In this document: piece after piece, positions 34,965 to 43,669 of the stretch | Layout of the letters: each line of letters begins with the position of its first letter | Numbering within the stretch: the stretch's first letter is position 1 | Assembly (NCBI RefSeq): GCF_014495685.1 | Contig: NZ_JACTVI010000029.1 | Coordinates: 1 to 64,000, forward strand | Reading direction: 5' to 3' | Length of the DNA stretch: 64,000 nucleotides | DNA from: Streptomyces sp. TRM68367 | Lineage (GTDB): Bacteria; Actinomycetota; Actinomycetes; Streptomycetales; Streptomycetaceae | The notes under the pieces: model-generated | The model's input: the letters and a program-made list of their open reading frames with translations, nothing else | Databases searched by the model: none | What the model was told of the DNA's origin: nothing | Made by a program: the position numbers and the translations under genes

Positions 34965-36389
34965 ATGGTGTGGCTGGCCTCCGTCAAGGTGTCACGCGCG
35001 TCGTCGGAACCGCTGACGAGTCAGATCCAGACGGCCGTCAAGCGCGAGATCAGGGAGGGGGTGCTGCGCCCGGGCACCCGTCTGCCCTCCAGCCGGGCCC
35101 TCGCCGAGGATCTGCGTGTCTCCCGCAGCGTGGTGGTCGAGGCGTACGGCCAGCTCATCGCCGAGGGGTTCCTGGAGGCGGTCCAGGGCTCGGGGACCCG
35201 GGTGGCGGGCCATCTCGCGCCGGTGCCGGTGGTGCCGACGCTACTGGACGAGGGGCGCGTTCCCGCGGTGCGCTGGGACCTGCGCACGGGAGGCGCGGTG
35301 ACCGGGCACTTCCCGCACCGGGAGTGGGCCGTGGCCTACCAGCGGACGCTGCGCACCGTGGGCCGGGCGGAGCTGGACTATCCGCCGCTGTCCGGCGTGC
35401 GGGCGCTGCGTGAGGAGCTCACGCGTTATCTGGGCCGCGTGCGCGGGGTGCGCGCGACTCCCGAGCAGATCATGGTGGTTCAGGGTTTCGCGCACGGGCT
35501 GGCCCTGCTCTGTTCGGCACTGCCGCGGCTCGGTATCGGGACGGTAGCGGTGGAGGATCCGGGCCTGATCCGCCAGCACCGCTTCGTCCGGGAGGCGGGG
35601 CTGTCCGCGGTGCCCGTCCCGGTCGACGAGGAGGGCATCGACGTCGCGGCCCTGGCGCGCAGCGGGGTGCGGGCGGCGCTGATCACGCCGTTCCACCAGT
35701 TCCCCACCGGCGTCACCCTGTCCGCGCGGCGGCGCGCGGCGCTGGTCGACTGGGCCAGGGAGACGGGGGGCTACCTCATCGAGGACGACTACGACGGCGA
35801 CTTCTGGTTCGAGCGCCGGCCGCATCCGCTGGCCCTGCAGCGGCTGGCGCCCGACCGTGTGGTGTACGCGGGCACGGCCAGCAAGGCTCTCGTCCCCGCC
35901 CTGCGGCTCGGCTGGCTGGTGGCGCCGCGGGGCATGATGCCCGTGCTGGAGCAGGTGCGCAGCCGGCACGATCTGGGCTCGGAGGCCCTGACCCAGCTGG
36001 CCTTCGCCGAGCTGCTGAACGGCGGCGCCCTGGACCGTCATCTACGACGGCTGCGGTCGCGCTACCGATCCCGGCGGGACGCGCTCGCCCAGGCAGTGCA
36101 CCGCCATCTGCCGGGCGCCGCACTGCTCGGTTCCGCGGCCGGCCTGCACGCCTATCTGCGGCTTCCCCCGCACACCGACGAGGCGCTGCTCGTGGCCGAG
36201 GCCCTGCGCCGTTTCGTCCTGGTGCGCGGGGGAAGGGAGTTCACCACGCTGCCCCGGCCGCTGGAACCGGCCCTGGTGATCGGCTACGCCGGTCTGCCCA
36301 CCACGGCTCTGCTCGACGCCCTCGCCGAACTCGGCCGGATCCGGGCGGCGCTGCCGGGTGCGGTACGGGGCGTGGCCCGGTCCGCCTGA
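34965..36389 (+). CDS. MocR/PdxR-type regulator (GntR HTH plus aminotransferase domain)
   Basis: 474 residues. An N-terminal GntR winged helix lies at about 15-85 (RPGTRLPSSRALAEDLRVSR), with a fold-type I aminotransferase domain after residue 115. That domain has TPFHQFPTGVTLSARRR, EDDYDGDFW and the PLP-lysine segment AGTASKALVPALRLGW. Such proteins sense PLP or an amino compound and control neighbouring genes. ATG 34965 is chosen because AGGGAG lies about six nt upstream; an in-frame TTG at 34959 is unlikely. Its place between trpD and trpG/trpE suggests control of the tryptophan-supply genes (inference). Confidence 0.9.
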   Translation: MVWLASVKVSRASSEPLTSQIQTAVKREIREGVLRPGTRLPSSRALAEDLRVSRSVVVEAYGQLIAEGFLEAVQGSGTRVAGHLAPVPVVPTLLDEGRVPAVRWDLRTGGAVTGHFPHREWAVAYQRTLRTVGRAELDYPPLSGVRALREELTRYLGRVRGVRATPEQIMVVQGFAHGLALLCSALPRLGIGTVAVEDPGLIRQHRFVREAGLSAVPVPVDEEGIDVAALARSGVRAALITPFHQFPTGVTLSARRRAALVDWARETGGYLIEDDYDGDFWFERRPHPLALQRLAPDRVVYAGTASKALVPALRLGWLVAPRGMMPVLEQVRSRHDLGSEALTQLAFAELLNGGALDRHLRRLRSRYRSRRDALAQAVHRHLPGAALLGSAAGLHAYLRLPPHTDEALLVAEALRRFVLVRGGREFTTLPRPLEPALVIGYAGLPTTALLDALAELGRIRAALPGAVRGVARSA

Positions 36390-36414
36390 GCGGCCGGCGT
36401 CCGCGGCCGGCCGC
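36390..36414. terminator. Bidirectional hairpin between mocR-type gene and trpG
   Basis: GCGGCCGGC (36390-36398) pairs with GCCGGCCGC (36406-36414) around a 7-nt loop. It starts right after the regulator stop codon and lies 25 bp from the convergent trpG stop. No U-run. Confidence 0.7.
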
Positions 36415-36439
36415 ACCGCAGGTGCACCGACAGGTCCGG

Positions 36440-37012
36440 TCAGCGCCGCGCCGCGGCCAGGAAGTCCGCGAGCATGGCCAGGCCGCCGGTGGTGGTGATG
36501 GACTCCGGGTGGAACTGGACGCCCTCGACGGGCAGTTCCCGGTGCCGCAGCCCCATGACGTATCCGTCGTCCTGCGAACGGGCCGTGACCTGCAACGGTG
36601 TGGGCAGCGGCTCGGCCACGACGAGCGAGTGGTAGCGCGTGACCTCCACGGTCTGCGGAGCACGGGAGAACAGCCCCGTTCCGTTGTGCCGCACGGGGCT
36701 CGTGCGGCCGTGCATCAGGTGGTCCGCGACCTGCACTCGGCCGCCGAAGGCGAGGGCGACGGCCTGGTGCCCGAGGCACACCCCCAGCACGGGGACCTCG
36801 CCCGCGAATCGGTGGACCAGTTCCACGTGACCGGAGTCCGCGGGGTGCCCGGGGCCGGGACCGAGGATGACCGCGTCGGGGCGGCCGGCCACGAGCTCGT
36901 CGGGTGTCCTGGTACCGGACCGCACGACGTCGGTGCGCACACCGAGGGACCGGACGTACCGCTCGATGATGTGGGTGAAGCTGTCGTACGCGTCCACGAT
37001 GAGTACGTTCAC
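36440..37012 (-). CDS. trpG: Anthranilate synthase component II (glutamine amidotransferase)
   Basis: A 190-residue class I amidotransferase. It shows LIVDAYDSFTHI, the oxyanion loop GPGPGHP, the nucleophile in GVCLGHQAVALAFGG and the His-Glu in GVQFHPESI. It supplies ammonia to TrpE. The GTG start at 37012 overlaps the trpE stop (GTGA), so synthesis is coupled to TrpE. It could equally be called PabA by sequence; the trpE, trpD and trpC neighbours favour TrpG. Confidence 0.92.
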   Translation of the reverse strand: MNVLIVDAYDSFTHIIERYVRSLGVRTDVVRSGTRTPDELVAGRPDAVILGPGPGHPADSGHVELVHRFAGEVPVLGVCLGHQAVALAFGGRVQVADHLMHGRTSPVRHNGTGLFSRAPQTVEVTRYHSLVVAEPLPTPLQVTARSQDDGYVMGLRHRELPVEGVQFHPESITTTGGLAMLADFLAAARR

Positions 37013-38592
37013 GCCGGCCGCTCCCCACTCGCCGCGCACACCCCGTTCCTGCCGTCGTCGACGAGTTCCTCGCCGGTCAGGGCCCAGTAGGCCGATCCCA
37101 TCTTCGCCAGCGTCTCGTCCCATTCGGCCTCGGGCCGCGACTCGGCGACGATGCCGGCCGAGCTCTGCGTCGCGTACGTGCGCCCGTCGTACACGATGGT
37201 CCGGATGCACAGGGCGAGTTCGGCCCATCCTCGTACGTCGACGAGCCCCACCGCTCCGGCGTAGCTGCCCCGCGGCGCCCCCTCCAGCTCATGGATGATC
37301 TCCATGGCGCGCAGCTTGGGCGCGCCGCTCATGGTGCCGGCCGGGAACGTGGCCCGCAGGGCGTCCCAGACGGTGGCGGCGGGTTCGAGCCGGCCTGTCA
37401 CCGTCGAGACCAGGTGGAAGACGTGGGAGAAGCCCTCGACCGTCATCAGCCGGTCCACGGGGAGGGTGCCCGGCCGTGTCACCCGGCCGATGTCGTTGCG
37501 GCACAGGTCCACCAGCATGATGTGCTCGGCCTGTTCCTTGGAACTGGCCAGCATCTCCTTGATGCGCCGCTCGTCGTCTTCCGCGCTGTGGCCGCGGCGG
37601 GTGGTGCCCGCGATCGGCCGCATGGTGATCCGGTCACCCGCGATCCGGAAGAACAGTTCGGGGCTCGCTCCGATGAGTTCCCCGTCGCCGCACGGCAGCA
37701 GGTACATGTACGGCGAAGGGTTGCGCCTGCGCAGCCTCCGGTAGACGTCCGTCGGCGTCAACGCGCTGTCCACCTCGATGCGGTGGCCGATCTGGATCTG
37801 GTAGATGTCGCCCACGCCGATGTGGTCCAGGCAGGTGCGGGCCCGCTCGAGGAACGTCTCGCGCCGCACCGAGTCCCGGACGGCGCGGGGGCGGGGCGCC
37901 TCGGGCACATCGGTCGGCCTGGCGGCGGCCGCCTGTTCGGCCAGTGCCACGAGGTCGAGCGGGTGGGACGGCGGGAGGAGCGGGCCGTCCGGGAACTCGG
38001 CCCGCAGCAGCCGTACGCCGTCGGAGCCCTCGGCGTAGCGGACAGTGTCGCGGAACAGAGTGAGGGCGAGATCGGGCACGCCCGCCGTCCCGTCACCGAA
38101 GGGCAGTTCCTCCATGTGCCGGGCCGCCTCGTAGGCCACGGTGGTCAGGAATCCGAAGGCGTACGAGGACGAGGGCACCGCCGTGTCCACCGCGAACAGG
38201 CCGGGGACGGCTTCCAGGAAGCGCCACACCCGGTCCCGTCCGTCCAGCGCGAACCGCAGGATGCCGTCGCCGCCGGGGGGTTCGGCGGTCAGTCCCGCGT
38301 CGGTGGCACACCGGGCGACGGCCTCGGTCAGGGCCGCGGGGCCGTCGATCTCCACGTGCCGGGCGTGGACCCGGATCTCCGCGAGCCGGCCGACACCCAG
38401 GACGGTCGGGCCGCGCTGCTCGTCGGGCCCGCCCAGGCTTTCGAACAGGAACACCTCACGGGCGCCGAGTTCGCGGCGCAGCAGGGCGTGGAGGTCGAGT
38501 GGGGAGTGGTGCGGCAGCCGGGCCTCGACGACCCGCACGGCGAACGGAACGAGTAAGGGGTCGTGGCCCGGTGTGCGCACGGACGTGTGCAT
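37009..38592 (-). CDS. trpE: Anthranilate synthase component I, contains TTA codon
   Basis: A 527-residue chorismate-binding enzyme with RPIAGTTRRGHSAEDDERR, LVDLCRNDIGRV, ATFPAGTMSGAPKLRAMEII and the SSAGIVAESRPEAEW end block. ATG 38592 has AGGAG six nt upstream. Codon 13 (38554-38556) is TTA, suggesting bldA-dependent synthesis; a housekeeping TrpE would not be expected to carry it. The tryptophan-binding LLES element of feedback-regulated TrpE reads LFES here (VFLFESLGG). It is divergent from the DAHP synthase gene. Confidence 0.95.
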   Translation of the reverse strand: MHTSVRTPGHDPLLVPFAVRVVEARLPHHSPLDLHALLRRELGAREVFLFESLGGPDEQRGPTVLGVGRLAEIRVHARHVEIDGPAALTEAVARCATDAGLTAEPPGGDGILRFALDGRDRVWRFLEAVPGLFAVDTAVPSSSYAFGFLTTVAYEAARHMEELPFGDGTAGVPDLALTLFRDTVRYAEGSDGVRLLRAEFPDGPLLPPSHPLDLVALAEQAAAARPTDVPEAPRPRAVRDSVRRETFLERARTCLDHIGVGDIYQIQIGHRIEVDSALTPTDVYRRLRRRNPSPYMYLLPCGDGELIGASPELFFRIAGDRITMRPIAGTTRRGHSAEDDERRIKEMLASSKEQAEHIMLVDLCRNDIGRVTRPGTLPVDRLMTVEGFSHVFHLVSTVTGRLEPAATVWDALRATFPAGTMSGAPKLRAMEIIHELEGAPRGSYAGAVGLVDVRGWAELALCIRTIVYDGRTYATQSSAGIVAESRPEAEWDETLAKMGSAYWALTGEELVDDGRNGVCAASGERPA

Positions 38593-38850
38593 GGTGCTCC
38601 TTCGCGGATTCGGTGCCGGACGGCCGACGGGAATCCCGGACGCGATCCGGGGATTCGGTCCGGTGGAATGCGCTTCAGACAATCACCGCGGTGTCGTACG
38701 GGACCAGACCATTTCCGCGGCACGGATACGGACCACTGCTGCGGCGCTTGCCCGCCGGTGTGAAATGCGGATTCACTGTGGACGCCGGATTTCCCGGATC
38801 CCTGCAGCGGAAATCCTTGTCGCCTTATCGGGAAGGACTGATCGTCCATC
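38593..38850. promoter_or_regulatory. Divergent control region trpE / DAHP synthase
   Basis: A 258-bp spacer without a gene. GGATTTCC (38787-38794) and GGAAATCC (38809-38816) form an exact inverted repeat 34 bp upstream of the DAHP synthase start. Nearer trpE, GGATTCGGTGCCGG and GGATTCGGTCCGG are near-identical direct repeats. I looked for a tryptophan-rich leader peptide for attenuation and found none. Promoter elements are not clear. Confidence 0.4.
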
Positions 38851-40218
38851 ATGCAGCCGCAGCAACAGCCACGAGTACGCGCGAGACAGCAGCCGGGCTG
38901 GCCGGACGCGTCGGTCCTGAGTGCCGTCGTCGCTCAGTTGTCGGCGGCTCCTCCCTTGGTGTTCGGTCCCGAGTGCGAGCAACTCCGCGCCCAGCTGGCC
39001 GCCGTCGCGCGCGGCGAGGCCTTTCTTCTGCAGGGCGGGGATTGCGCGGAGACGTTCGGCGCGGTGACCGCGGACGGCATACGCGGCAAGCTGCGGACAC
39101 TGCTGCAGATGGCCGTGGTGCTGACCTACGGCGCGTCCGTCCCTGTGGTGAAGGTGGGACGCCTCGCGGGCCAGTTCGCCAAGCCGCGCTCCAGCGCGGT
39201 GGAGTCCCGCGACGGGACGGCGCTGCCCTCCTACCGGGGTGACGCGGTGAACGGGCTGGACTTCACCGCCAAGGACCGTACGCCGGACCCGCGGCGGCTG
39301 CTGACCATGTACGAGAAGTCGGCGGTGGTGCTCAACCTCGTGCGCGCCTTCGCCGGCAGCGACGCCGACCTGCACCGGGCCCACACCTGGAACCAGGGCT
39401 TCGTGGCGGACTCGCCCGGCGGCTCGCGCTACGCCGCGCTCGCGGCCGAGATCGACCGCGCGCTGGCCTTCATGTCCGCCTGCGGCGTCGACCCCGGCGC
39501 GACCCGCTCCACGGACGTGTGGGCCAGTCACGAGGGCCTGCTGCTCGACTACGAACGCGCTCTGGTGCGGCGGGACACGACGACCGGGAAAACCTATGCC
39601 ACGAGCGGACATCTGCTGTGGATCGGCGAACGCACCAGGGAACCGGACGGCGCGCACGTGGAGTTCTTCTCCCGGATCGCCAACCCGGTGGCCGTGAAAC
39701 TGGGACCGGCGGCCACGCCCGACGAGGTCCTCGGCTACGTCGAGCGGCTCGACCCCGCACGGGAGCCCGGCCGCCTGACCTTCGTGGTGCGCATGGGCGC
39801 GGCGAACGTCCGGAACCTGCTGCCCCCGCTCATCGAGAAGACCGTTGCCGAAGGCATTCGGGTCGGCTGGGTGTGCGATCCCATGCACGGAAACACGTTC
39901 ACCGCTCCGGACGGCCGCAAGACCCGCCATATGGAGGCGATCCTGGACGAGGTGGAGGGATTCTTCGAAGTCCATCGGGACTTGGGCACAGCACCCGGGG
40001 GGATACACGTGGAACTCACCGGCGACGATGTGACCGAATGCGTCGGGGGCAGTGACGACATTCAGGTCGACCAGCTGCACCGTCGTTACGAGACGGCATG
40101 CGATCCCCGGCTCAACCGGAGCCAGTCACTGGATCTGGCGTTTCGTGTCGCCGAAATGCTCCGCGAATCGTCCGGGGCGCCGGATGCTTCCCAGGTCGGG
40201 AAACACCCGGGCCGTTGA
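38851..40218 (+). CDS. 3-Deoxy-7-phosphoheptulonate synthase, class II
   Basis: A 455-residue plant/actinobacterial class II DAHP synthase. It shows FLLQGGDCAETFG, YGASVPVVKVGRLAGQFAKPR, RAHTWNQGF, TSGHLLWIGERTR, VGWVCDPMHGNTF and HVELTGDDVTECVGG. It condenses phosphoenolpyruvate with erythrose-4-phosphate, the entry to the shikimate pathway. It is somewhat short at the N-terminus, where regulatory extensions sit in the mycobacterial enzyme, so altered feedback control is possible (inference). It pairs with trpE as a dedicated supply for tryptophan. Confidence 0.94.
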   Translation: MQPQQQPRVRARQQPGWPDASVLSAVVAQLSAAPPLVFGPECEQLRAQLAAVARGEAFLLQGGDCAETFGAVTADGIRGKLRTLLQMAVVLTYGASVPVVKVGRLAGQFAKPRSSAVESRDGTALPSYRGDAVNGLDFTAKDRTPDPRRLLTMYEKSAVVLNLVRAFAGSDADLHRAHTWNQGFVADSPGGSRYAALAAEIDRALAFMSACGVDPGATRSTDVWASHEGLLLDYERALVRRDTTTGKTYATSGHLLWIGERTREPDGAHVEFFSRIANPVAVKLGPAATPDEVLGYVERLDPAREPGRLTFVVRMGAANVRNLLPPLIEKTVAEGIRVGWVCDPMHGNTFTAPDGRKTRHMEAILDEVEGFFEVHRDLGTAPGGIHVELTGDDVTECVGGSDDIQVDQLHRRYETACDPRLNRSQSLDLAFRVAEMLRESSGAPDASQVGKHPGR

Positions 40219-40231
40219 TCGACGAACGGGA

Positions 40232-40717
40232 TCAGGAAACGGCCGAACCGTCGACGGCGGCCGAGTTACCGAAGGCCGAGACCGCCTGGTAGTAGGTCCA
40301 GGCCGTGGCATCGCACGTCGAGCGGGATGCTCCGCTGTACGTGGCGCAGACCCGCTTCAGGTCCGCGTAGAAGGCGCTGTCCAGGCGGGACTTGTTCGCT
40401 TCGAAGGCGCCGGCCGCCTTGTAGTTGCGGTAGCCGAAGTCGTGGCGCGCGCACGCGTTCTTGAAGGGGAAGCCGAAGGGGTTGTCAGGGGACGTGGTGC
40501 AGTAGTCCGTCGACCAGTCGAAGCCGTAGGCGCTCCAGGCGGCCTGGTTCTCCCGGGCGGTGTTCCAGGCGGCGTAGCTCCCGGCGTCGGTCTGCGTCCA
40601 GGAGCTGAGCACCTGTGCCTTGTCCACCGGCGCGGCGCTCGCGTCGGCGGCGGACAGCAGCACGGCCGGCAGTGCGAGTGCAGCGGCGAAGAGCGGAGCG
40701 ATGTGACGGCGGCGCAC
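40232..40717 (-). CDS. Secreted prokaryotic phospholipase A2
   Basis: A 161-residue exported protein. An Arg-rich start and hydrophobic stretch (LFAAALALPAVLLSAADASA) form a signal peptide cut near residue 28-32. The mature part has the Streptomyces PLA2 core CARHDFGYRNYK, with the catalytic His-Asp pair, and four cysteines that can form two disulfides. GGAGG five nt upstream fixes the GTG start at 40717. It would release fatty acids from phospholipids outside the cell. It is probably not part of the biosynthetic cluster. Confidence 0.9.
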   Translation of the reverse strand: MRRRHIAPLFAAALALPAVLLSAADASAAPVDKAQVLSSWTQTDAGSYAAWNTARENQAAWSAYGFDWSTDYCTTSPDNPFGFPFKNACARHDFGYRNYKAAGAFEANKSRLDSAFYADLKRVCATYSGASRSTCDATAWTYYQAVSAFGNSAAVDGSAVS

Positions 40718-40937
40718 GCCTACCTCCAGTGGGTGTGAGGGAACGGCACGCTTCCGGATCGGAAACGAAGGGCCATCAGCATCGCCAGCCCCGTTAACCC
40801 GGCGATATCGCCGCCGACCGGCAGTGTCGGCCGCACCGAACCGGTCAACTCCCTGCGGCCGTGCGCGCCTTGAGAAACGCCAGGAGAGCCCGGGCCTGGG
40901 TTTGCCCGGGGCCGACAGACCATGAGGAGGACCAGAA

Positions 40938-43334
40938 GTGATCCGTATCCCGCGTGCGGCGGCCACCGTGGCAGTGGCCCTCGCGGTGGCTGCTGGGTTA
41001 CCGGGGCCGGGGCGGGCGGCACCGGAACCGGAGCCCGGGCGGCCGTCGACTCCATTGTCCCCGGGCCTTCCAGAAGGCTGGCGGATCACCGGCTCCTGGC
41101 AGTCGGGGGAGCTGGTGTGGCGCTCGCCCGAGAGGGTGCCGGCGGGCGATGCCCGGGTCGAGTTCCACAGCGGCGACCGCCCGCTGGGCACCCCGGAACC
41201 TTCTGCGGACGGGCGCACCTTCCGGCTTCCGCTCGCCGGGGTACGCCTCGGCAAGACGGACGACCTGCGGGTCGTTGCCGCGGGACGCCGCCTGGAAGCG
41301 GCCGGAGTGAAGACCACGCGCGACCGCCAGAGAAGTGACGGTGCCTCAGCTCCCGGCCCCCTGCCGCTGACGGCGACCGTGAGCGACATCGATCCCGGCG
41401 TCGCCGGCCCGTTTCGCACCGTCAGCGGTGAGTACTCCCTGCCGTCGGTGCGCCTGCCCGGCTACGACGCCGAGGTGGAGATGCGGGCCGAGGTCGTCGC
41501 GCCGCAGGGCGCCCCGGGCCGGCGCCCGCTGGCGCTGTTCCTGCACGGCCGCCACGCCACCTGCTTCAAGGGCGACGACCTGGACGACCTGTCCATGGAA
41601 TGGCCGTGCCCGACGGGCGCGAAGCCGGTGCCGAGCCACCGCGGCTACCTGCACGACCAGGAACTCCTGGCCTCCCAGGGCTATTTGACGGTCTCGATCT
41701 CGGCCAACGGTATCAACGCCCAGGACTGGAGACCCGACGACGCCGGCGCACAGGCCCGGTCCTCGCTCGTACGGCTGCACCTGGCGCGCTGGGCGGACTG
41801 GGCAGCCGACCCGGCCACGGCCCCCGCGATCGCGCGGAAGGCGCCGAGGGCCGACCTCGGCCGAGTCCTGCTGGTGGGCCATTCCCGGGGCGGCGAGGGC
41901 GTCAACCGGGCCGCGCTGGACAGCCTCACCCCACCGCCCGCCTTCCAGGACGGCTACCACGGCCAGACCCGCTGGACGATACGCGGAACCGTCCTGATCG
42001 GCCCCACGGCCTTCGGCCAGAACCCCGAACCCGACGTGCCGTCCATGACGATCCTGCCGGGCTGCGACGGCGACGTCCTCGACCTCCAGGGCGAGATCTA
42101 CGTCGACGGCACCCGAGGGGTCAGCCGCGGCAGGGCCCTGCACAGCGCCGTCTACATGATCGGCGCGAACCACAACTACTTCAACAGCGAGTGGACCCCC
42201 GGCCAGGCCACCGCCCCGGCCGACGACGACTTCTCCTACGGCGGCGACGAGCACGACCCGCTGTGCTCCCCCGGCACCGCCAGCCGGCTGACCGCCGGGC
42301 AGCAGCAGCGAGCGGGCTCGACGTACATAGCCGCCGCGGCCAGGCTGTTCGTCGCCGGTGACGACCGGGTCCGCCTGCTGCTCGACGGGGCGCCGACGCG
42401 CGCCGCCTCCGCCGGCCCCGCCCGCGTGGCCACCCACGCCGTCGGCGCCGCCCGCTCCGGGGCGTTCCGGCCGGACTCCTCGACCACGATCAGCGGCGGC
42501 CGGCTGTGCTCCCAGGTGAACCCGAGCCCCAGCGTCTCCTGCCTGCCCTCCGGCCTCGAATCCGCCTCTCCCCACTTCGCGCCTTGGAGGATGGTGACCG
42601 CCAAGGAGCCGGGCCGCTACGCACTGGCCATGAACTGGACCCGCCCCGGCACCGCCACCCGGCTCAGCCCCGCCCGCCCGGTGTCCCTGTCCGGCGCCGA
42701 GGCGCTGACCCTGCGCGTGATCGTCCCGCCGAACACCACCGGCACGAAGCTGGACGTCGCCCTCACCGACACCTCCGGCAAGCAGGCCTCCCTCGGTCAG
42801 GTCCGCGTCGACGGCCTGCCGGGCACCAGCCGGACCTCCTCCTACTGGGCGCGCGAGGTCCGCGTGCCGCTGTCCGCCGCGGCCAGGGCCCGCATCGACC
42901 TCACCCACGTCAAGACCCTGCGGCTTACCCCGCGTAACGTGTCCGGGAAGGCCTGGCTGATGGACGCCTACGGCTGGCGCCCCGGCACCCCCGCGGCCGA
43001 GCCCACGAAGCCGACGCGCGTGGACGTCGGCCGGTTGACCGTCAAGGAGGGCGACTCCGGCACACGCACCTACCGCGTGCCGGTCAGGGTGTCAGGCTCG
43101 GGCAGCGGCGAGGTCCGGCTGTTCGTGGGCAGGCCGGGCAGCGATTACCCGGTCGTACGCTCGGTGACGGTCCGGCCGGAAACCCGCGTCGACATCCCGG
43201 TGACGGTCGAAGGCAACACCGGCTACGGCGACGATGTCGACCACCCGGTGTCCGTCAAGACCGTGCGCGGCGCCGTGGTCGGCTCCTTCCGGGGCGGAAT
43301 CACCGTGGAGAACGACGACCCAAGCCCACGGTGA
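40938..43334 (+). CDS. Secreted alpha/beta hydrolase with C-terminal beta-domain, 3' frameshift
   Basis: 798 residues. A signal peptide covers about 1-28. A catalytic alpha/beta hydrolase (about 150-430) has LFLHGRHATCF, nucleophile elbow LLVGHSRGGEG and a likely catalytic His in GANHNYFNSEW. Beta-rich modules follow, the last (about 700-795) resembling a Calx-beta/SprB-type repeat. Codon 21 (40998-41000) is TTA. The frame ends at ENDDPSPR; the next frame continues the repeat, so one base (most simply a C near 43320) seems to have been lost. GAGGAGG precedes the GTG start. Substrate unknown. Confidence 0.85.
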   Translation: MIRIPRAAATVAVALAVAAGLPGPGRAAPEPEPGRPSTPLSPGLPEGWRITGSWQSGELVWRSPERVPAGDARVEFHSGDRPLGTPEPSADGRTFRLPLAGVRLGKTDDLRVVAAGRRLEAAGVKTTRDRQRSDGASAPGPLPLTATVSDIDPGVAGPFRTVSGEYSLPSVRLPGYDAEVEMRAEVVAPQGAPGRRPLALFLHGRHATCFKGDDLDDLSMEWPCPTGAKPVPSHRGYLHDQELLASQGYLTVSISANGINAQDWRPDDAGAQARSSLVRLHLARWADWAADPATAPAIARKAPRADLGRVLLVGHSRGGEGVNRAALDSLTPPPAFQDGYHGQTRWTIRGTVLIGPTAFGQNPEPDVPSMTILPGCDGDVLDLQGEIYVDGTRGVSRGRALHSAVYMIGANHNYFNSEWTPGQATAPADDDFSYGGDEHDPLCSPGTASRLTAGQQQRAGSTYIAAAARLFVAGDDRVRLLLDGAPTRAASAGPARVATHAVGAARSGAFRPDSSTTISGGRLCSQVNPSPSVSCLPSGLESASPHFAPWRMVTAKEPGRYALAMNWTRPGTATRLSPARPVSLSGAEALTLRVIVPPNTTGTKLDVALTDTSGKQASLGQVRVDGLPGTSRTSSYWAREVRVPLSAAARARIDLTHVKTLRLTPRNVSGKAWLMDAYGWRPGTPAAEPTKPTRVDVGRLTVKEGDSGTRTYRVPVRVSGSGSGEVRLFVGRPGSDYPVVRSVTVRPETRVDIPVTVEGNTGYGDDVDHPVSVKTVRGAVVGSFRGGITVENDDPSPR

Positions 43335-43669
43335 CCGTGATGCCGGTCGCCGACCAGGTCACCGAGGGACAGCTGCTGCCTTGGGGGATCACCCTCTTGG
43401 AACCCGCCGACGACCCCCTGGAAGGGGAACTGCTCCGGACTGCCCAGTTGCCGGACGACCCGAAGTGTCCGGCAGCGCCAAGCGGTCACGCCTTCGGACT
43501 GCGGTTCGAACCGGAGGGCACCCGCCGCATCGACGTGACGGTGCCCACCGTCACCGACCAGGTGAGGGAAGTGACGGAGTCGCTGCGGCTGCGTCTGCGG
43601 ACCTACGACGACAACAGGGGACCGGCCGAGGGCCCGGAAGTCACCTGCACGGTGCGCGACGGGTCGTAG
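43331..43669 (+). pseudogene. Frameshifted C-terminal piece of the preceding hydrolase
   Basis: 112 codons from GTG 43331, overlapping the upstream stop. The text TVTVMPVADQVTEGQ and LRLRLRTYDDNRGP looks like the second beta-repeat domain that should follow ENDDP(K)P in the hydrolase. It lacks its own signal peptide, and the GTG has no separate ribosome site. It could still be made by coupling through the GTGA overlap, but it is best read as the tail of one broken gene. Confidence 0.7.

Larger units (their letters stand above)
1..40218. other. Secondary-metabolite cluster (lipopeptide-type NRPS, one side only)
   Basis: Region-level entry. NRPS, acyl-AMP ligase, carrier protein, tryptophan halogenase, flavin reductase, two exporters, SARP/LuxR/AfsA-type regulators, a broken dTDP-sugar cassette, an ebo-type operon and a complete set from DAHP synthase and anthranilate synthase to indoleglycerol-phosphate synthase lie together. 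The left boundary is outside the window. The right boundary is placed after the DAHP synthase because the following genes (secreted phospholipase, hemE, whiI) have no obvious biosynthetic link. The co-location of trpC, trpD, trpG, trpE and a DAHP synthase resembles the calcium-dependent antibiotic cluster of S. coelicolor (from memory). The exact product cannot be read from this window. Confidence 0.85.

Noticed and set aside
38593..38850. Possible tryptophan attenuator before trpE
   Set aside because: No leader peptide with clustered Trp codons and no terminator/antiterminator pair could be found on the minus strand.
40232..41419. 395-residue version of the phospholipase gene
   Set aside because: The first 234 codons overlap the secreted hydrolase and are shadow; signal peptide and ribosome site mark the start at 40717.
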